DNA of 64,000 nt from Guyanagaster necrorhizus (lineage: Eukaryota > Basidiomycota > Agaricomycetes > Agaricales > Physalacriaceae). Below the pieces are notes generated by a model. That model was given only the letters and a program-made list of their open reading frames with translations. It was not told the DNA's origin and did no database searches. The translations under genes and the position numbers were made by a program. The stretch lies in the NCBI RefSeq assembly GCF_019112545.1, contig NW_025064882.1, forward strand, positions 85,575 through 149,574, given 5' to 3'. This document shows positions 21,028-32,611 of the stretch, in pieces; the stretch's first letter is position 1; each line of letters starts with the position of its first letter.

Positions 21028-21957
21028 ATGATCCGCTATGTTGTGCAGCCTCGTCGAAGGCTACTTCTTACCATCGGACGTCGTCCTCTATCCACCCAAG
21101 GAAGGCCCTCAATATTCAGGCGCATAAAGGACGACATCGATGATGCCGAATCTCGTGGTGTTCTACCAAATTTCGGACCCAAGCCCAATCTAGCAAACTG
21201 GTTCGCGACATCAACCTTTCAGCTCTTGTATTTTTACGCGACTGGCATATTCAAAGTACTCAGACGCAGGACCGACCTTTCGAGGACGCCAACTACGAGG
21301 AGGGAATGGCGCATGCTGAGGACACAGCACAGAGATATGTCCAAGATTGCCCCGTTCTGCGTGCTATTGTTGGATCCCATCATTCTCCCGTTCGTCATAT
21401 TCCTCCCGCCTTCATTTCTTCCTTCGACAATTATACTCCCAGGCCAGCTTCGGCGTCAGCATGCAGCGCATATCCAGAGTGTCAAGCAGGCTCTCCCGGA
21501 TCTCAGAAAGGCCTACAAGCTTCTTGAGCGCCTCAAGATCGAGCCTTTCGTGGAAGAGGATGACGATGAAGATGAACACGACACAGTTTTAAAGGGCGTT
21601 AAGGTTGACGATAAGGACGACTTTTGGTTTCATCGTAGCCGCCGCCTCGCCATCTGCCATTTGTATGGACTACCTGCATTCCAGTCAATCCCGGTTCCTC
21701 CGCTCGGCATCGAGTCTCACATGGAGTTTCTCGAGGAGGATGATGCATGGCTGGTGAAGGATGGGCTGGACGGGCTAGGTCCTGACGAGGTGCGCGAGGC
21801 AGTGAATGAACGTGGTCTGTGCTTGGTCAGTGAGACGGAAGCTGCATCATTGCTTAGGTGGTGGCTTGACCATGTCGCAACTGGGAGTAACGATCAGAGG
21901 CTCAAGGCAGCACTCGCTTTTTCTGCCTTGTATAAGCCGGTCCAGGATGGAGACTAA
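21028..21957 (+). CDS. LETM1-domain mitochondrial inner-membrane protein
   Basis: A single-exon gene of 309 aa. The frame extends upstream without an ATG, so 21,028 is the first AUG. The N-terminus MIRYVVQPRRRLLLTIGRR is a typical mitochondrial presequence. The LETM1-type core is seen at residues about 85-150 (TRREWRMLRTQHRDMSKIAPF followed by a hydrophobic, Pro-rich membrane segment LLLDPIILPFVIFLPPSFLP). The matrix-facing part has a short acidic stretch (EEDDDEDEHD, about 180-190) and ends with a helix-rich ribosome-binding-like domain (LGPDEVREAVNERGL). LETM1/Mdm38 proteins act in K+/H+ exchange and membrane association of mitoribosomes. This one is shorter than Mdm38 and may be a paralogue. 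Conserved Pro and Arg positions are intact. Confidence 0.8.
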   Translation: MIRYVVQPRRRLLLTIGRRPLSTQGRPSIFRRIKDDIDDAESRGVLPNFGPKPNLANWFATSTFQLLYFYATGIFKVLRRRTDLSRTPTTRREWRMLRTQHRDMSKIAPFCVLLLDPIILPFVIFLPPSFLPSTIILPGQLRRQHAAHIQSVKQALPDLRKAYKLLERLKIEPFVEEDDDEDEHDTVLKGVKVDDKDDFWFHRSRRLAICHLYGLPAFQSIPVPPLGIESHMEFLEEDDAWLVKDGLDGLGPDEVREAVNERGLCLVSETEAASLLRWWLDHVATGSNDQRLKAALAFSALYKPVQDGD

Positions 21958-22650
21958 TGAGCGCCGGTGAGTTCTAGGAACACACTTATCTTGTCGCAAT
22001 ACTCATGGCCATGCTTAGAACTTAATGATATACAAACCATTTTTTGTAACTACGACGGAAGCAGGCAGCGATGAAATGCTGCATTTCTATGCTACGATTC
22101 ACGCGTGACAGTGATACCCCGAGTTGTGCTTATACCTCGTATAACTTGCTTGCCGTTTGGGCCGTTCGGTCTTCTTGCGCTGAAGAATGGAGTGCATGAG
22201 TTGGCATTCAAATTTTTCGGGCAATGGCACCACCATCCTAGGCAGTGCTATTGTGCTTGCTTGCACGATTTACCTCCTCTCTTTGAAGTTGAAAACTGGC
22301 ATGTTATAGATCTTCGGGCTTCACGGGCTTTCAGCATTGCCTTGTGCTATGACACTGATTTTCTATTTCAGTGTGTGTATTTACTTTCCAGATAACGTAT
22401 TCTGTTGTGTCGCATGCGGTACGGTTTGGTAAATGACTTCTACTTACCTTTCTTTGCCTTCCATCGTTTTATTATCAGCCAACAGCGTTTTCACATCGCC
22501 TCACGGTAGGCCATACATCTAGAAAAACTTCTTTTCATAATTCTGTTATTCATTTCTGTCAGTGATCTCACCCCGAGTCTTCCTCGCACCTTAAGGCTTA
22601 GTTGAGATGTTCGACCTAATCATGGGCTCTTGGTACGTCAATTATCCTTT
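21958..22650. other. intergenic, no gene recognised
   Basis: Contains the LETM1-like 3' flank and mixed-composition sequence. Short frames exist at 22,105-22,395 but show no domain, splice pattern or codon bias that would support a gene. Confidence 0.4.
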
Positions 22651-22658
22651 AGATGTCG

Positions 22659-24245
22659 TTATCCCTGGTACAGACATGTTGGTACGTAGTAAGAACTTGT
22701 ATTCGTTCCCAATCCAATCATGACGTTGACGTAGTGAAGCTTATATAGTTCCGCAAATCCATCGAAGCTCCGGAACAACTGCTTCTTAGTCGACGAGGAC
22801 TGGAAGTATCTCCAAAACTTGTGCTGGCAATCAGCCAGGACGAATTCCATTTCACTCAACCCTGCTACTATAGGTTTCCTAACCACAATACTGATAACTT
22901 TTATGCCTCCTCCCATCTTTCCATTTCTTCTCTTCCAAATTTCGCTCCCGTCGAAAATTCAGGGTTGCTTTCGCTGCCATCTGATCAAGATCGTCGTGAA
23001 GACCGAGCCAGCAATTGTTAGTTTTTAGATCGAGGGGAAGTATCCATACACTTCATGGATGAGTACGTTCGGCCAGTTCGATGCTTTTAGAACCGACACT
23101 TACCTTTTGCGCAAATCATCTAGTCCCGCTTCAAGACATCCTCATTCTCAGGGAACTCGAGCTGTGCTGTAGCCGAGTTTGCGCATTGGATTGCTTCTTC
23201 CACCAGGCTCTAAAGGGGGCGATCCTTCTTATCTTCCTTTATGGTAAAATGAAGGATAACAGTTAATCTCATATAGACTCGGATTTAATCACCTGTTTAC
23301 CTGTGGGGGTGACATGATGCGCTTGAACCAATGATCCAGAAATTCATTGTACGCATGCATCAGGATACTAAAGAGCTTTTCCGATACTAGGACAGAGATC
23401 GTCGAGAAGCGAAATACAGGTAGTGATAACTTACATCTCATCATATCATGGAGCGCTCTTTTACAACCCGGTCTAATGTATAATAATTCATGCATTTGGA
23501 ACGTTGTCGTGACAGGATCATGAGAGAAGAATGCATTCCGAACCTCATCAGCCAGGAGACCGTATATACTCTTAAGTCGAGTTTTTCTTTTTCGTAAAAA
23601 AACCATATAGATTGGATTTAGAGGCGGCCGATCCAGAAGAAGTAAGTGTCCTATTATATCGAGAAGGCTCCAACTGACTGTAGAGCTCAGTGAAAAGCCG
23701 GGTGTAAAGTTCTGGGCCAGGCAGCCTCATGTCTTCTTCCATGATGACAACAAGCTTGATCCGGTCGTGCATTCTAACCTATCATGCAACATGTTCACAG
23801 GCAGAGAGTGTTAAGAGCCAAACCCATCATATACCTAATATAAAACGGATTCTCCTGATGGCAGGCGGTCGGGCATTCTATAGGCTACGGGAATGGGCTC
23901 GTTGCTCTCGATCGTGATGTGATTATGAAACAGCGAAGAGACGAGGGCAAGTCCCTAGTGATTAACGGTGGCATCAATAGATGAATATCGCCAGAGACAA
24001 CGAGAAAGTTACATGGAACGGTATGTCCTCCCTTGGATTGACAGATATGGGGTTTTTCGTTATTTTAAGCCAATACGACGGCTGTGATTCCATATATTTC
24101 CATTAGTTTTATATGTTTCAGTATGAAACGATGGTGGAAGATACAACCGTGGTGGGCTGAAATCAGTGATATCACAGATAAGTTGATTTGGGTCGTCGTA
24201 GTTCTGAGGCACTTTGAGATGTCGGGTCACGCCTTCGGGTGGTCA
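22659..24245 (-). pseudogene. unrecognised minus-strand multi-exon gene or relic
   Basis: Several CpG-containing frames on the minus strand look exonic. One is 24,245 to about 24,070 (peptide with QNYDDPNQLICDITDF). A second is near 23,900-23,850 (ESNEPIPVAYRMPDRLPSG). A third is 23,790-23,680 (RIKLVVIMEEDMRLPGPELY). The fourth is 23,606-23,289, with an in-frame 50-nt intron (GTAAGTTATC ... GTCCTAG near 23,435-23,384) joining GCKRALHDMMR to LSEKLFSILMHAYNEF. A further frame is 22,916-22,659. A homopolymer run (seven T on the minus strand, about 23,596) and missing splice sites prevent one continuous model, so decay is likely. No family is recognised. Confidence 0.35.
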
Positions 24246-24579
24246 ACTAGATCCCGGAGTATATCTAGCCTCTCTTAGGTCGAAAAGTTCATCTTCCAAC
24301 TGGGTGCAGGTGCAGAGATGTCTAGAAAAATGGGGACGTACAAAGAGGAGCTGCAGTTGCATTATTGGGATATTCAAACGAGGCAGAACAGAGCGCAGCA
24401 TTATGACGGATACAGTGTTGCCCGATGACGATGCTCGTTGTGAGGAATTCAAGACATTACACGCAGGTCCTTGATATGACCATGACATTATGCCATCGCG
24501 CCAAGTCACACTTTTGGTGTTTAGACATTGACTGTGAGAGCGCGTCAAAATACGCCGAGACTTGAGTTGAATAGAAAAC

Positions 24580-25037
24580 ACACTTCTTTATAACGGTCCT
24601 GGCCCCAAAAACCAGTGCGTTGACATCATCAGTGTTACAGCGTCAATGATTCCTATCCGGTCCGGCCTCTCGTGACCTGAAAACACGAAGAGCGGGACAA
24701 ATGGGGACTCAGCTACGCTCCTTGGTCAGTCTTTCCGAAGGTATAGAGACGTGGAAACAAACCAAGTCGACGCAGTCTGAAGAAAAGGATACGCAGTTCC
24801 GGATTATCGCCGATATCTCCAGCTCTCTTGGACGTCACTGAATGCTGGTACCATATGCTGGAATCAATTCCTATCCTGTAAGCGGAAATATTTCTTTCGA
24901 ATCCATCTACCACCGCGAGGTGAGAAATTGCCCAAGGTTGGGCGCCTTGTTCAATATCTGTTACAAACGTAACCATGTGAGAATTGGCGGCTGCATCCGT
25001 CGAGCTACCATACATCCCATAGGCCCGGAACGCTCAT
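24580..25037 (-). pseudogene. XPG/FEN1-family nuclease relic
   Basis: N-terminal part of the fungal XPG-like structure-specific nuclease family. Exon 1 starts at ATG 25,035-25,037 (MSVPGLWD). Exon 2 (to 24,763) has AISHLAVVDGF, YRIGIDSSIWYQHS and NPELRILFFRLRRL. An intron 24,713-24,762 (GTTTGT ... GCGTAG) leads to exon 3 with PLFVFSGHERPDR. Family members have the catalytic Asp in FVFDG; here it is Ser. From there the sequence jumps directly to RIGIIDAV, so the I-region Glu cluster (EAEAE) is deleted, and TDDVD is frame-shifted and reads DDVN. The frame across intron 1 also fails. The gene is dead. It is head-to-head with RDH54, start to start 222 bp. Confidence 0.75.
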
Positions 25038-25259
25038 TTTTTGCTTTCCGTCGCATGTCTTTGGCTTTGTGAGTGGAAGGCAGGTAAAGAGGTTCTGCTC
25101 TTGAAAAATTTCGCAATGGTTGTGATGTGGGGCCGAAGGTCACGGGATGCGCGTTGGGCGAACACGATCTGTCACATCACATGATCTTATCAGGGCAACA
25201 CGACGCATAGCCGTGCGAAGATATTCCTATATTTTCATTCCTTTATCCCATTCACCATC
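25038..25259. promoter_or_regulatory. shared upstream region of RDH54 and the XPG relic
   Basis: A 222-bp gap between divergent start codons. Before the RDH54 ATG lies a pyrimidine-rich tract (TTCATTCCTTTATCCCATTC), the usual look of a basidiomycete 5' leader. A bidirectional promoter is inferred from spacing only. Confidence 0.4.
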
Positions 25260-28200
25260 ATGCCTGCTTTCCAGCCCCTACAAAGCAGCGGAAAACGGAA
25301 AATCGACGAACCAGAATCTCAAAGTCGCAAGCGTCCAGCATTGATTACAGGATCTGCTGGCAGTTCTGAATACTGGATGGTTCAATGGTGAGGGACTTGT
25401 CCCGTCTAATTAATAGTGTGCTGACAGGAAACCATGTGTAGGAGAAACCATCAGACAAAGAAACATAAGACATGGGAAGGGGATGGTGTTCTCGTTGTCG
25501 AAGGATCACAAGCCACTCTGTTTGATACAGATGGAAAACCGTGCGTCGCCTCACATATCTTTTTGTCGTCGATCTTTAGCGAGCCATCATAGGATGGGGC
25601 AGGCCGCACGTCCAGCTTCACTCTATGAAGGTCTAGAAATAGGCGTCGGTGGGAAGGATATTGGTTTGGAATGTCGCACAAGTCGAGCAGAATACCTCTC
25701 CGGCACATGTTTCGGTCAAGCGGCTGCTGTTTCTGCCCCACTTGTGACTTCTGTTGGTCCGTCAAAGGCTTTTGCGCCCCTCAAGCTATCGACGCTGCCG
25801 CAGCCGAAGCCCATCTCAATGGAGAGAAAAAGTGTACCTTTGGAACAAGTCGATCTCCTGTCGGCGCCATGCAAATCCCCAACAAAGGAAAATATCATAA
25901 GTCTGGAGAGTCACTGGATCGCAAATTGGAGAAATGTGGGCAACAAGAAGAGCTCGGGGGGTGACGCCTTCGTCTCCCATACCGGAAAAATAGTCACGCT
26001 CACTTCAGATACAGGGAAAAGGTAGGCCGTCATCTTTCAATCGCTATCTCTAGAGGAGACTTAATTTGTTATCTAGACTTTCTACTTTGGCGTGGAAAGG
26101 TACCTCATTACAAAGCGGGCAAACGCTCTACTTTGGCGGCAAGGAGGTGCAACTGTTTAATCAAGTTTCTCTTTCCGACTTGCCCAATCAGTCTGGGGAT
26201 GTCGATGTTCCCACAAATCAGAAATCCCCTGCCCTTTTCGGAGCGAGCGATAGCGTTAAAAAGTTTGTCACTCCTCTGTCGGCGGGCGGTGTTTCCCCGG
26301 CAACCTTTTACGGATCTGTCAAGAAGCCCGCCAAGCCACTGTAAGTATATGAGATTATCCCCAACTATCTTTTCTTACCATATGAAGACACGATCCTAAT
26401 GCAGGAGGCGCGATTGTCATGAAGGCTCCGACCAAAGAGCACACACAAAAATACAACAAGAAGTGCGTCGTATTCTCGACCTTCATTCTCGGTTCCTTTT
26501 GACCGTTCCTCAGGAATGGCGCTATCTTACCCGTCGTGCTTGATCCTGTCATCGCCAGCAAATTGCGACCACATCAAATTGAAGGTATATACTATTCCTT
26601 CCCTCGTTCGGATGTTTAATCCTCAACACAAGCCTAGGCGTAAAATTTATGTATGAGTGTGTAATGGGTCTCCGTAAACACGAAGGTAGAGGGTGCATAC
26701 TTGCAGATGAAATGTACGTTCCTGTCCTATGCCCTTTTTGCGACGTTTAAACACATATCTAGGGGTCTGGGCAAGACCTTGCAGGTAGAGTTACCTTGCT
26801 TTGGCCTTTATGCTGTGATTCAAGATTCATTTTTCATAGACAATCAGTCTGGTTTGGATGCTGTTAAGTAAGATGTCAAGTGAGTTTGTTTTCGACTTTG
26901 CTAATCTGGGCCCCATAGGACAGAACCCCTACTCCGGCATGGGCCCTGTGGTCGAGAAGGTTCTGATCGTCTGCCCCGTTTCATTAATCAACGTCAGTCT
27001 AAGTGTCTAATTTCCTTCTCTTTCTCATCGAAAACAAATAGAACTGGAAAGCTGAATTCCACAAATGGTTGGGGAGAGATAGAGTGGGGGTGACCGTTTG
27101 CGACAAGGAGAAGAATGCGGTCCCTGTGTTCATCAACTCGTAGGTCCAACAACTTCCGAAAGGTTGTCGCTTATTTGTCCGACATAGTAAACCTCAGAAA
27201 GTATTAATAATCGGGTATGAGAGACTTCGTACCGTAATGTAAGCAGTCTCCTTGCACTCTCCGCGCTATGTCCTGACCTCGTTCAAAGAAAAACCTTGTC
27301 CGCTTGCGTGTAAGCAGAGTTTCACTGCGCTTTCCAAGATATGGTAACGAACATACGTAGACCCCCGATCGGGTTAATCATATGCGACGAAGGTATGTCT
27401 CTGTGTTCTACAACACGTCGCAAGCTGTATCTGTTATCCAGGACACCGGCTAAAATCTGCTAACAGCAAGACTACTGCAATGTTTGATGCTTTAAGGACG
27501 CCCAGACGAATAATCCTCTCAGGTACTCCGATTCAGAATGACTTGGGCGAATTTCATGCAATGGTATGTTCTTTGACCACAAATATTTTTCTCGAAAGTA
27601 ACGCCTTTCTGCAGGCCGACTTTTGTAACCCCGGATTACTCGGTTAAATTTAATTCATCAGTAACAAGGACAAGAACTAATGGATCTACAGATGAATATA
27701 GCGCGTTCCGTCGCATCTACGAGGCGCCTATTCTCAAGAGTCGTGCACCAGACTGTACGTCAAAGGACACAGAAATTGGAGAAGCGCGTCTGGCACAGGT
27801 ATTTTCCTCTTCTATCTTGGTTCAGGTTAATTTACCGTTAACAATATGCTTAGCTGATGTCGGTCGCAAAGAGCTTTGTGTTACGGAGAGAAGCCAAAAT
27901 TCTTGGTAACTATTTACCGCCAAAACGTAAGAGGGCCCGATACTTTTTCGTACCTGCTTAACATCCCATATCCGCAGATGAATACGTTGTTTTTATCACG
28001 CCTACGGCTCTTCAGGTGTCTATATTCTCGAAACTCCTACAACCCGACAAATTGGATGATCTTGTACAAGGATCTACAGCCGAGTCACTCGCCCTCATGA
28101 ACCTACTAACCAAAGTCAGCAATAGTCCTATCCTCCTTAAGGCCACTGCCGACAAAGAAAGTGCTGGTGGTGATCAAGACAACACTGTACGAAAACAGAG

Positions 28201-29904
28201 CGTAAGAGAAACGCTTTGCTGTATTCCTGAGAGGGCACAGCTCGACGATATGTCCTTAAGTGGTGGGTTTCGCTCCCGCTCCTGCGATTTTCATAGTGAC
28301 ACTTTTACTGAAGAAGTGACTAGGAAAGCTACTGGCTTTGTCTCGTCTTCTGGAGCATATCAAAGACGTACATTCGGTTCTTAATCCAATGAGATATCTC
28401 CTAAACCACATATCAGACTACCGAGGAGAAATGTGTTCTGGTTTCTCACTATACGTCCACTCTTAATATTCTCGAAGCATATTGTAAGAAGATGCATTAT
28501 AGCTATTATCGACTCGACGGGTAAGCAATGATCGTTTCATCTCCATCTTATCTAACGCACGTATAAAGGCAAACCCCGACGGCCAAACGTCAAGAATACG
28601 TTAACGTATTCAACAAGACAAGCCAGACCAGCAGTTGTATGTGTACTGTTCGAACTTGCTTTTCAAATGGCACGACCTAATGAGTGTCCAGTCATTTTCT
28701 TGTTGAGTTCGAAGGCAGGAGGTGTCGGAATTAATCTTATTGGTAACCTCCCTCTTTCGCTGCTCGGATATAATACTGATATTCTCTTCAAGGTGGGTCA
28801 AGACTATGTTTAATCGACTCAGACTGGAATCCAAGGTTAGTAGTTACACCCTGTCCATCTTGAGTATCAATTGTACTAAGCGAGCGCCAAGTCATGACCT
28901 GCAGTCAATGGCAAGATGCCACCGGTACGGGTATTCCTTCTGATATCTTACCCAGTATTCTAATAGCTCTGTCTACAGGGATGGCCAGAAGAGGCCCGTC
29001 TACATTTACAGATTCTTGACCGCGGGTACCATTGACGGTGAGCAATTATTTCGGTGATTGAATCTTAGCAACCCACATCATATTCAGAGAAGATATATCA
29101 GCGCCAAGTTACGAAACTGGGTTTAAGTAACTGTAAGCAACCCATATTCTTATTTCATGGCAACAATCTCACCGGCCCTCTCTCAGCTCTCATGGGATCT
29201 GTATGTCTCCCCATCATGGCGGTATCAGCTCTGATCGACTGAATTTTAACTTAACAGGCCTCCGGTTCCTCCAAAAGCGACTCGTTTACCCGAAAAGACG
29301 TCTGTGACCTCCATCCGCTTGAACAACCTGAACTAACCTATATTTTTCAGCTTCGCGACATCTTCCGAATCCACCCAGACACGCTCTGCAACACACACGA
29401 ACTCCTCGAATGCCCTTGCGACGATCAGCCCACAGCCGCTTTTTCCCAACCCGAACCCATCTCAGACTTAGATGACAAAGATTCCGACTCCGACTCGCAT
29501 AAAGGTTTCAGGGTAGCATCCCAGGTTAGTGTGAGCAAGCTGAACAAGATGGATAAAGCTGTACGTTACACTCTATAGCATTCCCTCATAGCCTCACCCT
29601 TCCTCCTTTCCAGTACGCACAGAAGAAGAGAGAGGGCTTGGCAGCTCTGAGCGAATGGAAACACATTAGCTGCATAGGCAGCGATAACCATAAAGATATT
29701 CAAGACGACATCCTCCGAGAGATAATGTACGTCCCTGAACTCAAGCAGAAGGACTCGTCGCAGACACAGACAGAAGGTCTGATAGCCCAATTGGATACAG
29801 TTGGGAAGAATGGCATACACGGGGTTCCTGGTGGTACGATCTCGTTCCTCTTCCAAAAGACTACAGAGGGAGCTGGCTCGGAGGATCCGAGCTCCGCACT
29901 CTGA
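25260..29904 (+). CDS. RDH54: RDH54/RAD54B, Swi2/Snf2 recombination translocase
   Basis: The dsDNA translocase moves along chromatin and remodels Rad51/Dmc1-DNA complexes in homologous recombination, in the nucleus. I resolve 31 exons and 30 GT-AG introns of 47-61 nt: exon 1 25,260-25,387, exon 3 25,593-26,021, exon 8 26,763-26,784 (22 nt), exon 19 27,978-28,262, exon 28 29,187-29,200 (14 nt), exon 31 29,614-29,904. They total 3087 nt (1028 aa). Helicase motifs in order: ADEMGLGKTLQ (about residue 377), DEGHRLKS (about 488), LSGTPIQND (about 515), VLVSHYTSTLN, SSKAGGVGINLIGGSRL with SDWNPS, and MARCHRDGQKRPV. The N-terminal 340 aa is less conserved, with basic Ser/Pro-rich tracts. The C-terminus (GKNGIHGVPGGTISFLFQKT) is typical. 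No stop or frameshift remains. Confidence 0.93.
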
Positions 29905-30410
29905 TTTGCTGCAGAATGCTCTGAAGACTGGAGGACATTTCTTTAATCGTAATTGTATGATACAGGCACATTTCAGCACTGGTGCTTCACTGTATAAAGT
30001 AACGATACCGTTAATTGATATATCTGTATCTCCCCTACTCCGGCGCTACTAATCTCTTTCTGCAGCCGGTCATATTTCTGGCACTGTCCATCATGATGCA
30101 GGCAGTTTCGAAGATCGCTGTTATGAGGCTGCGAGCAAAAAAAAAGCAAAGGCGATTCTCAGGGCATTCGGCTGTGATGAGAAGTCGTGGGATCTTCGAG
30201 AGTGTGGGTGTCAACTGCCCGGCTCTCAGGGCCGAACTTGCCGGGCATGACCCACACAGGTATTCCTGCAGGCGTTTACACCGCGCACTCCACCCAGACC
30301 TTCCGCGTATTCAGCTCTACACATCTCAAATCAATCTGTCAATCGTTGGACTTGAGTCACATAGTGCTGCTAAGAGAGTCACCATTTCCTTTAGGCCCAG
30401 CACCCAATGG
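29905..30410 (+). other. 3' flank of RDH54 with an unassigned exon-like frame
   Basis: From about 30,062 (after CTCTTTCTGCAG, a good acceptor) to TGA near 30,240 a CpG-rich frame reads GHISGTVHHDAGSFEDRCYE and ends CGCQLPGSQGRTCRA. It has composition like the island genes but no start codon or partner exon that I could place. Possibly the last exon of a lost gene. The sequence loses CpG after about 30,400, where repeats start. Confidence 0.35.
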
Positions 30411-32611
30411 ATAACCATGAGTTGCACTACTAATCCTCAGCACCATCTAGAAAACCTCCAAGCCCAGCTCACCAAGTCACCTGCGATTGAGAAACCCCAG
30501 CTTGGACCGACTAACCCAAGTCCTTAGTGATCCTCTTGGGTATGATCTACTGTAACTGTAATGCTTGTTCTCAAATGAAGATTTGAAGAAAACAAATTTG
30601 GATCTTGCCACTGTTTCCACTAACTGGGAGGTCAGTGATACACTGCAATTTCTGCTGATTATTCTCCATTCTAGCCTACAGGAATCCTCCTTGGTGTACC
30701 TGGAATGTACTCACATGGTGTTTAACTGGCCATACAGTGCATTTCTGCTTGTTCATATAGACCTCACTTGATATAAAGCACCCTCCCACTCTCACATTCA
30801 TCATCTGTAGTCAGCATAATACTAATGCATTATTCCTGTTTTTATGATGTAGACATACTATGCTGTATATCAACTCTCAAGAGTTAATCTATCTTGTCAG
30901 GCCCTCTTGAGTAACCCCTCCCCCCTCAACTTCCCCTGCTCTGACAATGATCAGTATGATAGCTGCTTTAACATCTGCCAACATGATAAAGAAAATGACT
31001 TATGGTACAGCATCAGACTCATTCTGAGGGCTACATGATCACTAACAGTTTCTACTAGTGCATTTGGAATCTTTCAGACTGATAATTTTGCATATCATCC
31101 TGGAATGCATAAGCTATGGATCTGCAGAGCATCAGCTATGGATCTTGCCCAAGAAAGAAAGGCTTACTCAAATGGACTCTCAGAAATCATCCTTAGCAAG
31201 GCAATCAAGCAGTTTAACCTGATGCATAGCACTGGCTTCAATGATTCTGACAGACTAGCTTTGCAGGTCTTTGTCCCAGTCATGCACAATCCCAGAGACC
31301 AATAGCTATCTGGTATGGACCTTAATGAGATGGGATACATTAATCAGTATGGGCTGAGCTGAAAGGTACAGTTTGTTGCAACTGGACATCATCACTGTGG
31401 CATTAATTCTGTAACTATTCAAGCACATCTTTGATTCAGTCAAACACAGCTTGGAGCACCTTCAATTAGATTAAATCAATGTTCTGCAATGTAAGTCACT
31501 TTTGAATGTGGCTGAATGCTCACACATATGCTGTCCAGGTTATCACTTTGACAATGATACACCAATCTTAGAAATGGTGAGTGTCCTTTGAAAAGGTGAA
31601 CCACATGGATTGTTTTGACTAGCAGCTCAAGATGCAAGCATCACATGATGTTATCAAGGCAGGATATATTCAGTACATTGGCATGTCCTCATACTTTGCT
31701 TATCAGTGTGAGGACTCTCTCACTTTCAACTTGTTCTGCTAACATGACTTTTAATTTTAGTTCATGCTATATAAAGTATGGTCTTACAAGTTCTCATATT
31801 GGCTGACTTTAGAAGAATTTTTCTATGCATAGACTATGCTATCCAGAACAAATTAATGCCTTTCATCTCAATGCAAAATCACTATTCACTTATCTACCAT
31901 GAAGAAGAGAGAGAGATGTCCTCTACTCTTAAGATCCTCAAAATTTGAACTGATCCATGCCTGTCTCTATGCTCATTCCATTCTGCTTAGCTGTTTGGTG
32001 TTGGATCCATCCTATGGTCTCCTCTTGCTTGCAGTCTACTGACATTCATTGGAGAAACAGAAAGCAAGCAAGCAGGATAAAATAAATGAGTAAGATGATC
32101 CTTCTGCAATTATATACTGAAAATTCCTTTGTTCTTTATTTGGATACCTATGTATGATCTGACAGGTGAACAGTTTGAGACAATTGTGAATTGGTGTGTA
32201 TATTTCTTTTTTTAAGAGTACCTAGCTCAATCAGTTTAGAGTTGAGGATGTTGAGATTTGAACTGTATCCAGAGTACATGCATGTAAGACCTTTAGTCTT
32301 TGGATTACAAACTCCTGAGGAGTTCCCTCATTGACTTCTCATATTTATACTAGACTACTCCTTTTTCAGTAGTTTCTATTTAATTCCTTTAATTTCTCTC
32401 AGATTCTTTTCTTACTCAGCATGCCAGAATGCTGGATTGCTCAAATTCTCTCACAGATTCCAACAGAGAAACTAGTGGAAAAGAAGAAAATCAGTATGAA
32501 CCAAGTTGCACTGGCCTGAATCATAAACAGAGATGGTTAGTGTCTCATCATCAGTGTTTATTTTTCAGAGCACTGACTCAGCTCAGACATTGCTATCCCA
32601 GTTGTCAGTTC
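30411..32611. mobile_element. unclassified decayed repeat
   Basis: CpG-poor sequence with scattered short frames (for example 31,105-31,305), no recognised transposon domain. A TATA-like TGATATAAAG occurs at about 30,769. Composition and mutation pattern match the neighbouring retrotransposons. No matching copy is seen elsewhere in the window. Confidence 0.4.

Noticed and set aside
22105..22395. Plus-strand 96-codon frame downstream of the LETM1-like gene
   Set aside because: It begins with a non-AUG codon, has no domain or splice context, and lies in the 3' flank.
28637..28691. Apparent frameshift in RDH54 between exons 22 and 23
   Set aside because: Using donor GTATGT at 28,637 and acceptor GTCCAG at 28,691 restores the frame and the family motif SSFIFLLSSKAGG; no mutation is needed.
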